Below are positions 16,426-24,669 of a stretch of 64,000 nt of DNA, one piece after another. The stretch is from NCBI GenBank assembly GCA_001804865.1, contig MHBK01000035.1, positions 87,512-151,511 on the forward strand, in the 5' to 3' direction. This DNA is from Lentisphaerae bacterium GWF2_57_35. GTDB lineage: Bacteria; Verrucomicrobiota; Kiritimatiellia; CAIQIC01; GWF2-57-35. The notes beneath the pieces were generated by a model. That model was given only the letters and a program-made list of their open reading frames with translations. It did no database searches and was not told the origin of the DNA. The position numbers and the translations under genes were made by a program. The first letter of the stretch is position 1; each line of letters opens with the position of its first letter.

Positions 16426-17441
16426 TGAACTCGCCGATGGATCGATATATCGCCCAGTCGCTCAAACCTTGGGAATCGCGCACATGGTCCGGCGCCAGAC
16501 TGGAAGAAAAGTTCCTCGCCCCGGACAACGAAACGATTCTCAAGCTAACCTTTGAAAATGGACGTGTCGCGCTGCAAACCGGCCGGACTTCCCAGCCCGG
16601 ACGCGCGGCGCCGATACACAAATATCTCAGCGAAGTAGCCGGTCGTTTTCCGGAGCTCCAGCTTGTCATCTACCTTTGCACAGCCGATCATCCGGAACTC
16701 TTGCTCGCCGACGACGCCCCTTTTTTCACGTTCGCCAAAACGCTCGACTCGCGATTTATCGTGATGCCCGATCAGTTCTTCACCAACAACTTCAGCCGGT
16801 ATCATCGCTCTGCGGCCCAAGGCTCGCTGGATGCCGACGTCGACAACGCCAGTTTAAAATATCCGTGGTCTACAAAGATCGATCGAGCCGTCTTCCGGTC
16901 GAAGGATTTCAAATATGCCGATCTCTGCATGGCGGGGCTGAAATGGCCGAAGCTGGTGGATGCCAAGATCGCCAGCCAACCCGAGAAATGTGTTCAGGAA
17001 CTCCAGCAACTCCAATTCGAGGAGTTGGCGGAAAACTATCCCGCCGAATTGCTTTGCGGTCCGCGTTTGGATATCGCCGGGCAGGTGCAATACAAGTATC
17101 TCTTGAACACGCCCGCCTGTTGGGATTCCACTTATTGGAAACTTCGCTCCAACAGCTTGCTGTTCAGTCTGACTAAAATTCACGACCGCTCAAAAGACAA
17201 CGACCATCTCTCCACACACCAATGGTACTCGTACTTTATGGAACCCTTTCGGCATTACATTCCCTGCACCCTGGACGATCTCGCCGAAAAGATCTCCTGG
17301 GCCCAAGCGCACGACGCCGAAGCCCGGCAAATCGCCGAAGACGGCTCACGGCTGGCCAAGGAGGAGCTGACCTACGAGAAAAGCCAGCTCTACGTCGGCG
17401 CCCTGCTGCGGCAATTCGCCGCGTTGAATCGCGATTCCTAA
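16425..17441 (+). CDS. Glycosyltransferase family 90 (CAP10-like)
   Basis: 338 residues. The C-terminal half has the GT90/CAP10 pattern: YLLNTPACWDSTYWKLRSNS, LLFSL, QWYSYFMEPFRHYIPC, then DLAEKISWAQAHDAEARQIA and EDGSRLAKEELTYEKSQLY. Bacterial members are putative LPS or glycan glycosyl- or xylosyltransferases. No signal peptide or TM segment is seen. Its ATG overlaps the deoB stop (TGATG), tying it to the catabolic operon, where its role is obscure. An in-frame GTG at 16422 is an alternative start. Confidence 0.85.
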   Translation: MNSPMDRYIAQSLKPWESRTWSGARLEEKFLAPDNETILKLTFENGRVALQTGRTSQPGRAAPIHKYLSEVAGRFPELQLVIYLCTADHPELLLADDAPFFTFAKTLDSRFIVMPDQFFTNNFSRYHRSAAQGSLDADVDNASLKYPWSTKIDRAVFRSKDFKYADLCMAGLKWPKLVDAKIASQPEKCVQELQQLQFEELAENYPAELLCGPRLDIAGQVQYKYLLNTPACWDSTYWKLRSNSLLFSLTKIHDRSKDNDHLSTHQWYSYFMEPFRHYIPCTLDDLAEKISWAQAHDAEARQIAEDGSRLAKEELTYEKSQLYVGALLRQFAALNRDS

Positions 17442-17453
17442 AGGTAGCCCGGC

Positions 17454-17490
17454 TTCTCCCTGCCCGCAACGCTTCGCGTCGAAGACGGGC
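17454..17490. repeat. REP-like hairpin sharing 17 nt with 9575-9591
   Basis: TTCTCCCTGCCCGCAAC is identical to 9575-9591. It continues into a nested hairpin (GCCCG/CGGGC enclosing CTTCG/CGAAG). It lies 13 bp after the GT90 stop and may act at the 3' end of the BMC operon transcript. Confidence 0.5.
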
Positions 17491-17561
17491 TTCCGCAGCT
17501 CCCATTGAATTACCGCCGTTCGGACTTATGTTGTTGGGAACTCAATCCGGAGGGCTAAATC

Positions 17562-18413
17562 ATGAAGGGCATGATGTATATTTTAGGTGCAATGATGGTA
17601 GGAACCATGGCGACCCACGCGCAGACCAACGGGCAAATCGTGGAATATCGCAGCGGCGGCGTGACGATGAAGGGCTATTTGGCCTACAACGAAACACTGC
17701 CGATGCAGCGACCGGGCGTCTTGGTGGTTCACGAATGGTGGGGCTTGAACGATTACGCCAAGTCGAGGGCCGACGAACTGGCGCGCCTGGGTTATGTCGC
17801 CCTGGCCGTGGATATGTACGGCGACGGCACCAACGTTGCCACGCAGGCGGAAGCCAAGGCCCTGGCCAGTCCGCTTCGCGAAGATCGCGGTCTGATGCGT
17901 GAAAGAATCCATGCGGCGTTGACGTTTTTGAAGAAGCAACCCCTGGTCGATCCCCAACAAATCGCCGCCATCGGGTATTGCTTCGGCGGCACGGTCGCGC
18001 TGGAACTGGCGCGCAGCGGCGCCGACGTGGCGGGGGTGGTGAGCTTTCATGGCAATCTCGACACGCCCGAGCCGACCGCTTCATCCAACATTCAGGCGCG
18101 AGTCCTGGTGCTTCATGGCGCCGACGACTCCTTTGTGCCCATGCAGCAGGTCGTCGACTTTCAAAACGAGATGCGCCAATCGGGCGCCGATTGGCAGATG
18201 AACATTTATGGCGATGCGGTCCACAGCTTCACAAATCCCAACAACGGAACCAACAAATCCTCAGGCGTGGCTTATAACGAAAAAGCCGCCAAACGCTCGT
18301 GGGAGGCCATGAAGAGTTTTTTAACCGAGCTTTTCGGACAACCGCATGCCTATGTTTCAAGAGACTATTCCCCCTTGCGACACGTCTATGTGCCAAGCGA
18401 TACCGAACCGTAG
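17562..18413 (+). CDS. Exported dienelactone hydrolase family protein
   Basis: 283 residues, alpha/beta hydrolase of the DLH family. The N-terminus (MKGMMYILGAMMVGTMATHAQ) is a signal peptide, so it is periplasmic. Core motifs: RPGVLVVHEWWGLNDYAKSR, nucleophile Cys140 in GYCFGGTVALEL, LHGADDSFVP with the acid residue, and DAVHSFTNP with the catalytic His. The substrate is unknown; exported DLH proteins are common in PVC bacteria. A GGAGGGC precedes the ATG. The C-terminal tail (SRDYSPLRHVYVPSDTEP) extends beyond the usual fold. Confidence 0.9.
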   Translation: MKGMMYILGAMMVGTMATHAQTNGQIVEYRSGGVTMKGYLAYNETLPMQRPGVLVVHEWWGLNDYAKSRADELARLGYVALAVDMYGDGTNVATQAEAKALASPLREDRGLMRERIHAALTFLKKQPLVDPQQIAAIGYCFGGTVALELARSGADVAGVVSFHGNLDTPEPTASSNIQARVLVLHGADDSFVPMQQVVDFQNEMRQSGADWQMNIYGDAVHSFTNPNNGTNKSSGVAYNEKAAKRSWEAMKSFLTELFGQPHAYVSRDYSPLRHVYVPSDTEP

Positions 18414-18716
18414 CGGGCAGAAGCGGGATCAACTCGCACACCCGCAACGGGGCGCATCCCGACCCTGCCGCAGAAAACACGTACCTGGGGAGAAACTGGC
18501 CCGTGACTGCTGGAGGCGGGGCCACATGGCCCCGCTGGCCGGGGCGAGGTCGCCCCGGCTCCATTTCGCAAGCCCGATCCTTATTGAATGGAATGAAACT
18601 GCGGCAGTGTCGAGATGCCCCGCCCGCAACGCAATCGTCGAATACACATTTGATGTTTCGCGGAAAACAGCCTAAGCTTTTACTCCTAATGGAAGCGAGG
18701 TTGCAAACGCACTGAA
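18414..18716. other. Intergenic region with tandem palindromes
   Basis: 303 bp with no credible gene. It contains a pair of GC-rich palindromes at 18512-18562 and an AT-richer end (about 18640-18716) that may hold the promoter of the vWA operon. A CCGCCCGCAACGC at about 18618 recalls the repeat at 17461. Confidence 0.4.
18512..18562. repeat. Double-palindrome REP-like element
   Basis: Two adjacent perfect palindromes, GCGGGGCCA/TGGCCCCGC (18516-18535) and CCGGGGCGA/TCGCCCCGG (18539-18558), are enclosed by GGAG/CTCC. Such a pair can form a cruciform or cloverleaf-like fold. Confidence 0.55.
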
Positions 18717-19454
18717 ATGAGCATGTCGTTCGCCCATAAAGACCTGGTCGGCTTGACGGTTTTGGTTTTGCTGATTGGCTGTTTTGCCTGCAACCGGGAG
18801 ATCAAGCCCCCGGCCCCGCAGGACGGCCTCGCTCTGGCCATTGTTTACGATACGTCCGGCAGCATGGCCGACGACGTGATCAACGCCTCCGGCGCCAAGG
18901 AGCCCAAATACCGGATCGCCCGGCGCGCGATCAACTCCATTCTCGATCTGATGGACGTTTATACGAAGGAAACCACGAACGGCATGCCTCGCGTCGTTTA
19001 TGCGGAGCTGATCGCCTTGAACAAATCGCAGGTCAAGAGAGTGCTCCAGCTCAGCCCCTTCAACGCGCAAGCATTGAAGACAACGATCGATCGTTTTCCA
19101 AAGCCCACCGGAGGCACCCCCTTGGGCAAGGCGCTGTTAGCGGCCGCGGAGGACCTGATGGCCTCTCCGCTGAACCGCAAGCATATCCTGGTGCTGACCG
19201 ACGGCGAGAACACCGAAGGACGGCGCCCGGAAGCCGTCATGCCGGAGCTGCTCGAACAAGCCCGGACGAACAATACCGGCATTCAAATTCACTTTGTGGC
19301 CTTCGATGTAGCGGCCGACATTTTCGAGCCGGTGAAGACATTGGGCGCCACCGTGGTCAGCGCCCATGACGAAACCCAACTCAACGAACAATTGGAATTT
19401 ATTCTCCAGAAGAAGATTTTGCTAGAAAATGAAGAGCCGTCATTGAATAAATGA
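18717..19454 (+). CDS. Exported von Willebrand factor A domain protein
   Basis: 245 residues. The N-terminus has a hydrophobic stretch ending LLIGCFACN, a possible lipobox, so it is probably an inner- or outer-membrane lipoprotein. A vWA domain fills the rest, with a complete MIDAS: DTSGSMADD near 44, the TGGTPLG loop, and LTDGENTEG. vWA domains bind protein partners through Mg2+ at the MIDAS. First gene of a seven-gene plus-strand cluster ending in an AAA+ ATPase; vWA/AAA+ pairing is a recurrent chaperone-like theme. No strong SD before ATG 18717; ATG 18723 is also possible. Confidence 0.85.
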   Translation: MSMSFAHKDLVGLTVLVLLIGCFACNREIKPPAPQDGLALAIVYDTSGSMADDVINASGAKEPKYRIARRAINSILDLMDVYTKETTNGMPRVVYAELIALNKSQVKRVLQLSPFNAQALKTTIDRFPKPTGGTPLGKALLAAAEDLMASPLNRKHILVLTDGENTEGRRPEAVMPELLEQARTNNTGIQIHFVAFDVAADIFEPVKTLGATVVSAHDETQLNEQLEFILQKKILLENEEPSLNK

Positions 19455-19482
19455 CGCTGAACCAAGCGATAAGGAGGACGAC

Positions 19483-20238
19483 ATGTTCCGTGCACTTAAG
19501 CGGGTGTTTATATATCTGGGCCTGATGGCCGAAAAAGCGACCGAAACCGATGCGATCAATCAGGCGATGGTCGAACGCGGCATCCGCGACGCCAAGGCCA
19601 AGGCCGACAAGGCGCACTATGCCAACGGCCAACTCGCTGGCCAGGTAGCCATGCTGAAGGATCAAATCAAACGCCAGGAACGCCAGCGCCAGGAATTACA
19701 GGGCCTGCTCTCCGCGGCCGCTGCGGCCAGCGACATGGAAAACGGCGCCCACTACGCCGAACAACTCGCGGACATGGAGCAGGACATCGACGACAACAAC
19801 GCCCAGTTGCAGAACCTGGAAGAACTCTACAAGCAGAACACGCAAATCATCGCCCAAAGCATTCGGGAAGTGCAAAAGTTCCAGATGGAATTCGAGCAGG
19901 TCAAGGTGCGCGTGGCCGTGGGGCGATCGCTGGAAAATCTCGCCGGCCTGATGAAGGGCTCCATTTCCGAATTGCAGGGCATGATGGGCGGCGAACTCAG
20001 CCAGTCGATGCAGCAGTTGCGGCAATCCGCGGCCAGCGGCGAGGGACACATGCGCGCTACGATGGATCTGGCGAAGGAAATGGGCTCGTCGATCCAGCGT
20101 CAGCAGGACATGCGCAAGGCCCGCGGCGCCCAGTTGTTCGAGGAATACAAGCGCAAGATGGGCATGGTGCAACCTGATGCCGCCGCTTCGAACGCGCCCG
20201 CAGCCCAAAAAGAAAACCGCCAAAAGATTTCCGAGTAA
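19483..20238 (+). CDS. PspA/IM30-like coiled-coil protein
   Basis: 251 residues, nearly all helical and highly charged. A short amphipathic N-terminal helix (MFRALKRVFIYLGLMAEKAT) resembles the membrane-binding helix 0 of PspA/IM30 proteins. It leads into long coiled coils (ANGQLAGQVAMLKDQIKRQE, LADMEQDIDDNNAQLQNLEE) with the helical-hairpin look of ESCRT-III-like PspA. Similarity is by architecture rather than a signature motif. AAGGAGG precedes the ATG. It sits in an operon with an AAA+ ATPase, a pairing seen in other PspA loci, where the ATPase may remodel the coat; that link is inference. Confidence 0.6.
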   Translation: MFRALKRVFIYLGLMAEKATETDAINQAMVERGIRDAKAKADKAHYANGQLAGQVAMLKDQIKRQERQRQELQGLLSAAAAASDMENGAHYAEQLADMEQDIDDNNAQLQNLEELYKQNTQIIAQSIREVQKFQMEFEQVKVRVAVGRSLENLAGLMKGSISELQGMMGGELSQSMQQLRQSAASGEGHMRATMDLAKEMGSSIQRQQDMRKARGAQLFEEYKRKMGMVQPDAAASNAPAAQKENRQKISE

Positions 20239-20289
20239 TAGACCTTTTCACATCGACAGTAAACGCGCCGCTTAGGAGGAGGAGAAGAA

Positions 20290-21984
20290 ATGACAGGAAG
20301 AGGGAAATTCGTATTAACGATTTTGATTTTGGCCGTGGTTGGATGGGGAGTCTGGAGATGGTGGGATAAAATTGCGCCCGACACCCGGCCAGCCATTCCC
20401 CAGGTGGATTTGTCCGAAATAACGAAGAAGCTGCTGGCCGGCGACAAGCAAGCCTCGCTTATCGGCGAAGCCGCCATTCCGCCGGTCACCGGCGTAAGCG
20501 ACTACGACAAGCCGATGAAAAACGGCAAGTTGGTCGTGCAATTTCCCATCAACGTCTGGCCGGGTTGGGCGCCGATCATCTCGGCCAATAATGGCTTGGA
20601 CGCCAACGATAACAGCGTCTTCTTCAAGAAGTACGGCTTCTATGTGCAGTTGAGCATTGTAGACGATCCAGTCAAGGCCCGCGACCTCTTTGCCAGCGGC
20701 CATAGCCATGTCCTTTGGGGAACCCTGGACATGATTGCACTGTTCGCTCCGGCCCTGGCGCAAGATTCCCGAACCGTACCCATTGTCTGCCAGCAGGTGG
20801 ACTGGTCGGACGGCGGCGACGGCATTGTTGCTCGCGGCGACATCCGCAATATTAACGATCTTCGCATGAAGAACGGGATCAAGCGCAAAGTCGTCCTGGC
20901 GCAGAATTCACCGAGTCACTACTTCATCATGTCGCTGTTGCTGGACGCCGGCATCGATCCCGGGCAAGTGGATTTCCGCTGGGCCGCCGATGCGCCTTCG
21001 GCCGCCAAGATCTTTGTGCAGGACAGCTCCTTCGATGCGTTTGTCGGCTGGGCGCCGGATATTTATACGGTGGCCGAAGGACTGCAAGGCGCGCGGTTGA
21101 TCGTCAGCACCGAGAGCGCGAACCGCTTGATCGCCGACGTCTGGGCCGTGCGTAACGATTTCTTCCGGGATCGTCCCGAGATCGTCGCCGGGCTGGTGCG
21201 AGGTATTTTTGAAGGCGTGGACCTGGTCCGTAAGGACGTCAAGGCAGCAGCCCAATTGATGGCGCAGGCTTTCAGCATTCCCGCGGAAGATTGCCAGGCC
21301 ATGATCGGGGCGGACGGCGGCATCGTAGATGGCGATGCTCATTTGACCAACTATCGCGAGAACTCGAATTTCTTCCTCGATCCGATGAATCCGTCGAACT
21401 TCGAGATCGTGTGGAATCGGGCCTCGACGATTTATCAATCGCTTGGCGCGATCGACGCACCGCTGGCCGCGGCCAAGGTCAAGGCCTCCAAGGTGCTGGC
21501 CGGGATGAGCGAGGAATACAAGAATGTGCCCGATCTTTCGCAGCCCGTATTTCATGCCAATGCATTTTTCAAGACCGCCGAAGCCGAGACGAGCGAAATC
21601 CTGACCAAGGCGGTCATCGTTTCCTTCGAGCCGAACAAGGCGGTGCTCAATCCGACCTACGACACAACCATTCCGACCGTATTGGAGGAAATCGGCAAGC
21701 TGGCGGGTTCGTTCGGCAATGCCTATATCGTGATCGAGGGCAACACCGATGCCAGCCGCAAGGGCGTAGTCCCGGGGGATCTGGTGCGGCAGCTATCGTA
21801 TGACCGCGCGGATTCCGTGCGCAAGGCGATCATCCAGAAGTACAAATTCGATCCGAACAAGTTCAAGGTCATCGGAAATGGCTGGGACAATCCCGTGCCC
21901 GGCATGAGCGACGCCAGCGATCCCGAAAACAACCGGCGCAACCGCCGGGTGGAAGTGAAAGTGTTCCCCCTGGAGAAAGAGTAA
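20290..21984 (+). CDS. SsuA/TauA-like substrate-binding protein fused to OmpA domain
   Basis: 564 residues. An N-terminal membrane anchor (~7-25, VLTILILAVVGWGVWRWW) is followed by a periplasmic-binding fold of the nitrate/sulfonate/taurine (SsuA/NMT1) type (~75-400: NVWPGWAPIISANNG, FASGHSHVLWGTLDMIAL, AQNSPSHYFIMSLLLDAGID, DAFVGWAPDI). The C-terminus (~430-564) is an OmpA peptidoglycan-binding domain (VSFEPNKAVLNPTYD, IEGNTDASRKG, LSYDRADSVRKAI, DPENNRRNRRVEVKV). The fusion would fix the binding protein to the cell wall while it is also anchored to the inner membrane. A purine-rich AGGAGGAGG lies before the ATG. The permease starts 5 bp downstream. Confidence 0.9.
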   Translation: MTGRGKFVLTILILAVVGWGVWRWWDKIAPDTRPAIPQVDLSEITKKLLAGDKQASLIGEAAIPPVTGVSDYDKPMKNGKLVVQFPINVWPGWAPIISANNGLDANDNSVFFKKYGFYVQLSIVDDPVKARDLFASGHSHVLWGTLDMIALFAPALAQDSRTVPIVCQQVDWSDGGDGIVARGDIRNINDLRMKNGIKRKVVLAQNSPSHYFIMSLLLDAGIDPGQVDFRWAADAPSAAKIFVQDSSFDAFVGWAPDIYTVAEGLQGARLIVSTESANRLIADVWAVRNDFFRDRPEIVAGLVRGIFEGVDLVRKDVKAAAQLMAQAFSIPAEDCQAMIGADGGIVDGDAHLTNYRENSNFFLDPMNPSNFEIVWNRASTIYQSLGAIDAPLAAAKVKASKVLAGMSEEYKNVPDLSQPVFHANAFFKTAEAETSEILTKAVIVSFEPNKAVLNPTYDTTIPTVLEEIGKLAGSFGNAYIVIEGNTDASRKGVVPGDLVRQLSYDRADSVRKAIIQKYKFDPNKFKVIGNGWDNPVPGMSDASDPENNRRNRRVEVKVFPLEKE

Positions 21985-21989
21985 TAATA

Positions 21990-22850
21990 ATGTTCGGTTT
22001 TGTCGCCTTTGCCGTCTTGCTCGTGATCCTGCTGACCGCCGTCGCCCGCTACGCGGGCATGACGGTCCGCAAGGATATTTCGCGCGCCTCCACCCTGGTG
22101 CTGACCGCGGCGTTTGTCGCCGCGGTCTTGGTCCTGTGGTGGCTGGCGACTCGCGGAGAGCACGTGGAAGACCGGCTTTTGGCGCCGTTGATCCTGCCGA
22201 GTCCCCTGGAGGTCTTAACGGCTTTTCCTCGCCTGCATTTCCAGCAGGCGCTGGTGCGTAGCGCCTTGACCTCCTTCGGGCGGGTCACCATCGGCTTTGT
22301 CCTGGCGACCCTGGTCGCCGTGCCGCTTGGCGTTTATATGGCTGCCTTTCCGCCTGTGTCCGCCTTTTTCCGGCCGCTCGCCTTGACCAGCTCCTACGTG
22401 CCGATCATCGTGTTCATCCCGCTGACGCTGGCCTGGTGGGGCGCCACGGAAACGCAGAAGATCGGCTTTCTGTTCATCGCCTGTTTTGTGGCGTTGTTGC
22501 CCATGGTGATCAAATCCGTTTCGGACGTGGCGGCGGCGTATCTGGATGTGGCCCTAACAAAAGGCGCCACCCAGTGGCAATTGGTACGAGAGGTGCTTTT
22601 TCCGGTGGCCCTGGCGGATATCTGGGATCACTTGCGCGGCGTCTACGGCATCGGCTGGGGCTGGATCATTCTGGCGGAAGTTGTGAACGCGCAGCAGGGC
22701 CTCGGCTATCTGATCTCGGTGTCCGAGCGGCGCGGGCACACGAATGCAATGTTCGCGATCATTATCGTCATTGTGGCGATCGCCATCGTCTGCGATCGGG
22801 CCTGGCGGGCGGGTGGACGGGCGCTCTTTCCCTACCGGAGGAACTCATGA
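21990..22850 (+). CDS. ABC transporter permease, SsuC/TauC type
   Basis: 286 residues, polytopic, with the BPD_transp_1 fold. Two extra N-terminal TM segments (FVAFAVLLVILLTAVARYAG, LVLTAAFVAAVLVLWWLA) precede LPSPLEVLTAFPRL, the standard SsuC entry. The ATPase-coupling EAA loop is present: DVALTKGATQWQLVREVLFP, ADIWDHLRGVYGIGWGWIIL. It pairs with the preceding binding protein and the following ATPase, overlapping the latter by 4 bp (ATGA). Substrate unknown; given the cluster it might not be a classical importer. Confidence 0.92.
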   Translation: MFGFVAFAVLLVILLTAVARYAGMTVRKDISRASTLVLTAAFVAAVLVLWWLATRGEHVEDRLLAPLILPSPLEVLTAFPRLHFQQALVRSALTSFGRVTIGFVLATLVAVPLGVYMAAFPPVSAFFRPLALTSSYVPIIVFIPLTLAWWGATETQKIGFLFIACFVALLPMVIKSVSDVAAAYLDVALTKGATQWQLVREVLFPVALADIWDHLRGVYGIGWGWIILAEVVNAQQGLGYLISVSERRGHTNAMFAIIIVIVAIAIVCDRAWRAGGRALFPYRRNS

Positions 22851-23707
22851 CCGACGCCCCCTCCAAAACGCCTGGCCTGGAAGCCGCGCCTGATCGCGGG
22901 TTGCCGGAGCTGGTAGTCTTCCGAAACGTGAGCAAGCAATTCGGGTCCGGTCCGCAGGCCAAAGTGGCCGTGCAGGACGTTTCTTTTGTCGTTCACGACC
23001 TGCCGAATGTCGGCGAGTTGATTGCCATCGTTGGCCCGTCGGGCTGCGGAAAGTCCACGGTGCTCCGTATGCTGGCGGGTCTGTCGCCGCATTTTCCGCC
23101 GACCAACGGCGAGGTGATTGCCTTCGGACGGCCGGTGACCGGGCCGGGCGCCGACCGGGGCGTGGTGGATCAGAAATATTCCCTTCTGCCGCACCTGACG
23201 GTGCTGGACAACATCGCCTTTGGTTTGAAACTGCGCGGCATCTCCGTGGCGGAGCGCCGAGCCCAAGCCGCCGAATGGGTCAAGAAAGTCGGCCTGACGG
23301 GCGCCGAAACGAAATATCCGTCCGAATTGTCCGGCGGGATGCAGCAGCGCGTGGCCATTGCCGCCACACTGATTCTCAAACCGAAAATTCTCCTGATGGA
23401 CGAACCGTTCGGCGCACTCGATCCCAAGACGCGCCTGCGCATGCAGACCTTGCTGATCGAGCTGTGGAAAGAACAGCAATCCACCGTCTTTTTTGTGACG
23501 CACTCCGTGGAAGAAGCGATTTATCTGGGAGACCGGATTTTTCGGATGACCGCCCAACCGGGACGACTGGCGGAAATCATCATGTCCCCCCGCCCCAACG
23601 AGCCGCCGGACGTGGTCAGGAAAAAGCCGGAGTTCATGCGGCTGACGCAGGACTTGCTGCGGAAATTGGAAGAAGACGAACTGGGAACAAGGGAAATGCC
23701 TTTGTAG
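22847..23707 (+). CDS. ABC transporter ATP-binding protein, SsuB/TauB type
   Basis: 286 residues, complete ABC ATPase: Walker A GPSGCGKST, Q-loop VDQKYSLLPHLTVLDNIAFG, signature LSGGMQQRVAIAATL, Walker B ILLMDEPFGALD, H-loop FVTHSVEEAI. Typical for nitrate/sulfonate/taurine importers. GGAGG lies 6 nt before the ATG, which overlaps the permease stop. The C-terminal tail (LTQDLLRKLEEDELGTREMPL) is a common SsuB-type ending. Confidence 0.95.
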   Translation: MTDAPSKTPGLEAAPDRGLPELVVFRNVSKQFGSGPQAKVAVQDVSFVVHDLPNVGELIAIVGPSGCGKSTVLRMLAGLSPHFPPTNGEVIAFGRPVTGPGADRGVVDQKYSLLPHLTVLDNIAFGLKLRGISVAERRAQAAEWVKKVGLTGAETKYPSELSGGMQQRVAIAATLILKPKILLMDEPFGALDPKTRLRMQTLLIELWKEQQSTVFFVTHSVEEAIYLGDRIFRMTAQPGRLAEIIMSPRPNEPPDVVRKKPEFMRLTQDLLRKLEEDELGTREMPL

Positions 23708-23713
23708 CACATC

Positions 23714-24667
23714 ATGGAAGAACCCAAACCCCATTATCGGCACGCGTACGTAAGAAGCAAAACTCACCTTTGGTGGGGACTCCTGACGCTAGGACTTGGC
23801 TTTGTGAGTGCGGAACCCCTGGCCCTGATTGTCGGCGCGACGGCTTACGTGCTCGGCTGGCTTTACATTCCCGATTTGCCTTTCTTCCGGCGCTTCGTCG
23901 ACCGGAGGATCGAGGCGGAAAGGAAGGCGGCCCTCCTCGCTCAAGGCAACGAGTTCATGCGCCGCCGCGATGGGCAACTGGCCACCCTTATGCCTGCCCG
24001 CCTCAATCGCTACCACGAGCTGGCCCGGGTCTGCAAGGACATCGAAAAGGCCACCTCGGAATCGGCGAGCGGGGCCAACGATCAGGCGCTGGATTCCCGC
24101 CTCCGCAAGCTCGAAGAGTTGATGTGGACCTACCTGCGGCTGCTGACCATCGAGCAATCTCTGGAGATTTTTCTTGAGACGGAACGCCGCGAAGATGTTC
24201 CCCAGGTCGTCAAGGAAGCCGAAGAGGAATGCGCCCGGCTGACGGGCGATATCGAAAAGCTGAAGGCCGGCGGTTCTCAGGCTTCGCTGGATTACAAGCA
24301 GCGACTGCTGACCTCGCGCCAGGAGCGGCTGGACGTGCTTCACAAGCGACTCCAGCGCGCCGAACAAGCCGCGGAGAACTTGAGTCTGGCGGTCTCCGAA
24401 CAGGAACGGCTCGACCAGCAAATCAAGCTGATCCGCGCTGATGCCGTAGCCAGCAAAAACGCGGAAATGTTGTCGGCGCGCATCGACGCCAGCTTCCAAC
24501 ATTTGGAGCAAACGAACAAGTGGCTCTCCGAACTCGCGGAGTTCAAAGATGTGATCGTCGATATGCCGCCGGCCGACGTACGCATCGGCTTCGGGCCGCA
24601 AAACCAGCCGCCCCCCACCCCTGAACAAGTCAAGCGATCCAAAATCGTCCTTAAAACAAAGGTTTAG
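23714..24667 (+). CDS. Membrane-anchored coiled-coil protein
   Basis: 317 residues. Two hydrophobic segments near the N-terminus (WWGLLTLGLGFVSAEPL, LIVGATAYVLGWLYIPDLPF) are followed by ~200 residues of coiled coil (ELARVCKDIEKATSESAS, VVKEAEEECARLTGDIEKLK, RQERLDVLHKRLQRAEQAAE) and a Pro-rich tail. I cannot assign a family; it resembles the coiled-coil-rich partners found between PspA-like and AAA+ genes. It lies 6 bp after the ABC ATPase and 2 bp before the AAA+ gene, so it probably connects the transporter and ATPase parts of the cluster. Confidence 0.65.
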   Translation: MEEPKPHYRHAYVRSKTHLWWGLLTLGLGFVSAEPLALIVGATAYVLGWLYIPDLPFFRRFVDRRIEAERKAALLAQGNEFMRRRDGQLATLMPARLNRYHELARVCKDIEKATSESASGANDQALDSRLRKLEELMWTYLRLLTIEQSLEIFLETERREDVPQVVKEAEEECARLTGDIEKLKAGGSQASLDYKQRLLTSRQERLDVLHKRLQRAEQAAENLSLAVSEQERLDQQIKLIRADAVASKNAEMLSARIDASFQHLEQTNKWLSELAEFKDVIVDMPPADVRIGFGPQNQPPPTPEQVKRSKIVLKTKV

Positions 24668-24669
24668 CC

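Noticed and set aside
9762..17441. Ethanolamine or propanediol microcompartment
   Set aside because: No EutBC, PduCDE, glycyl-radical enzyme or fucose/rhamnulose aldolase is present; DeoC and DeoB define a deoxyribose route instead.
18414..18716. Small ORFs between the hydrolase and vWA genes
   Set aside because: They span the palindromic element, lack ribosome-binding sites and have no recognisable content.
20290..23707. Ordinary taurine/sulfonate importer
   Set aside because: The binding protein carries an OmpA domain and a TM anchor, no sulfonatase or desulfonation gene is nearby, and it sits inside a vWA/PspA/AAA+ cluster.
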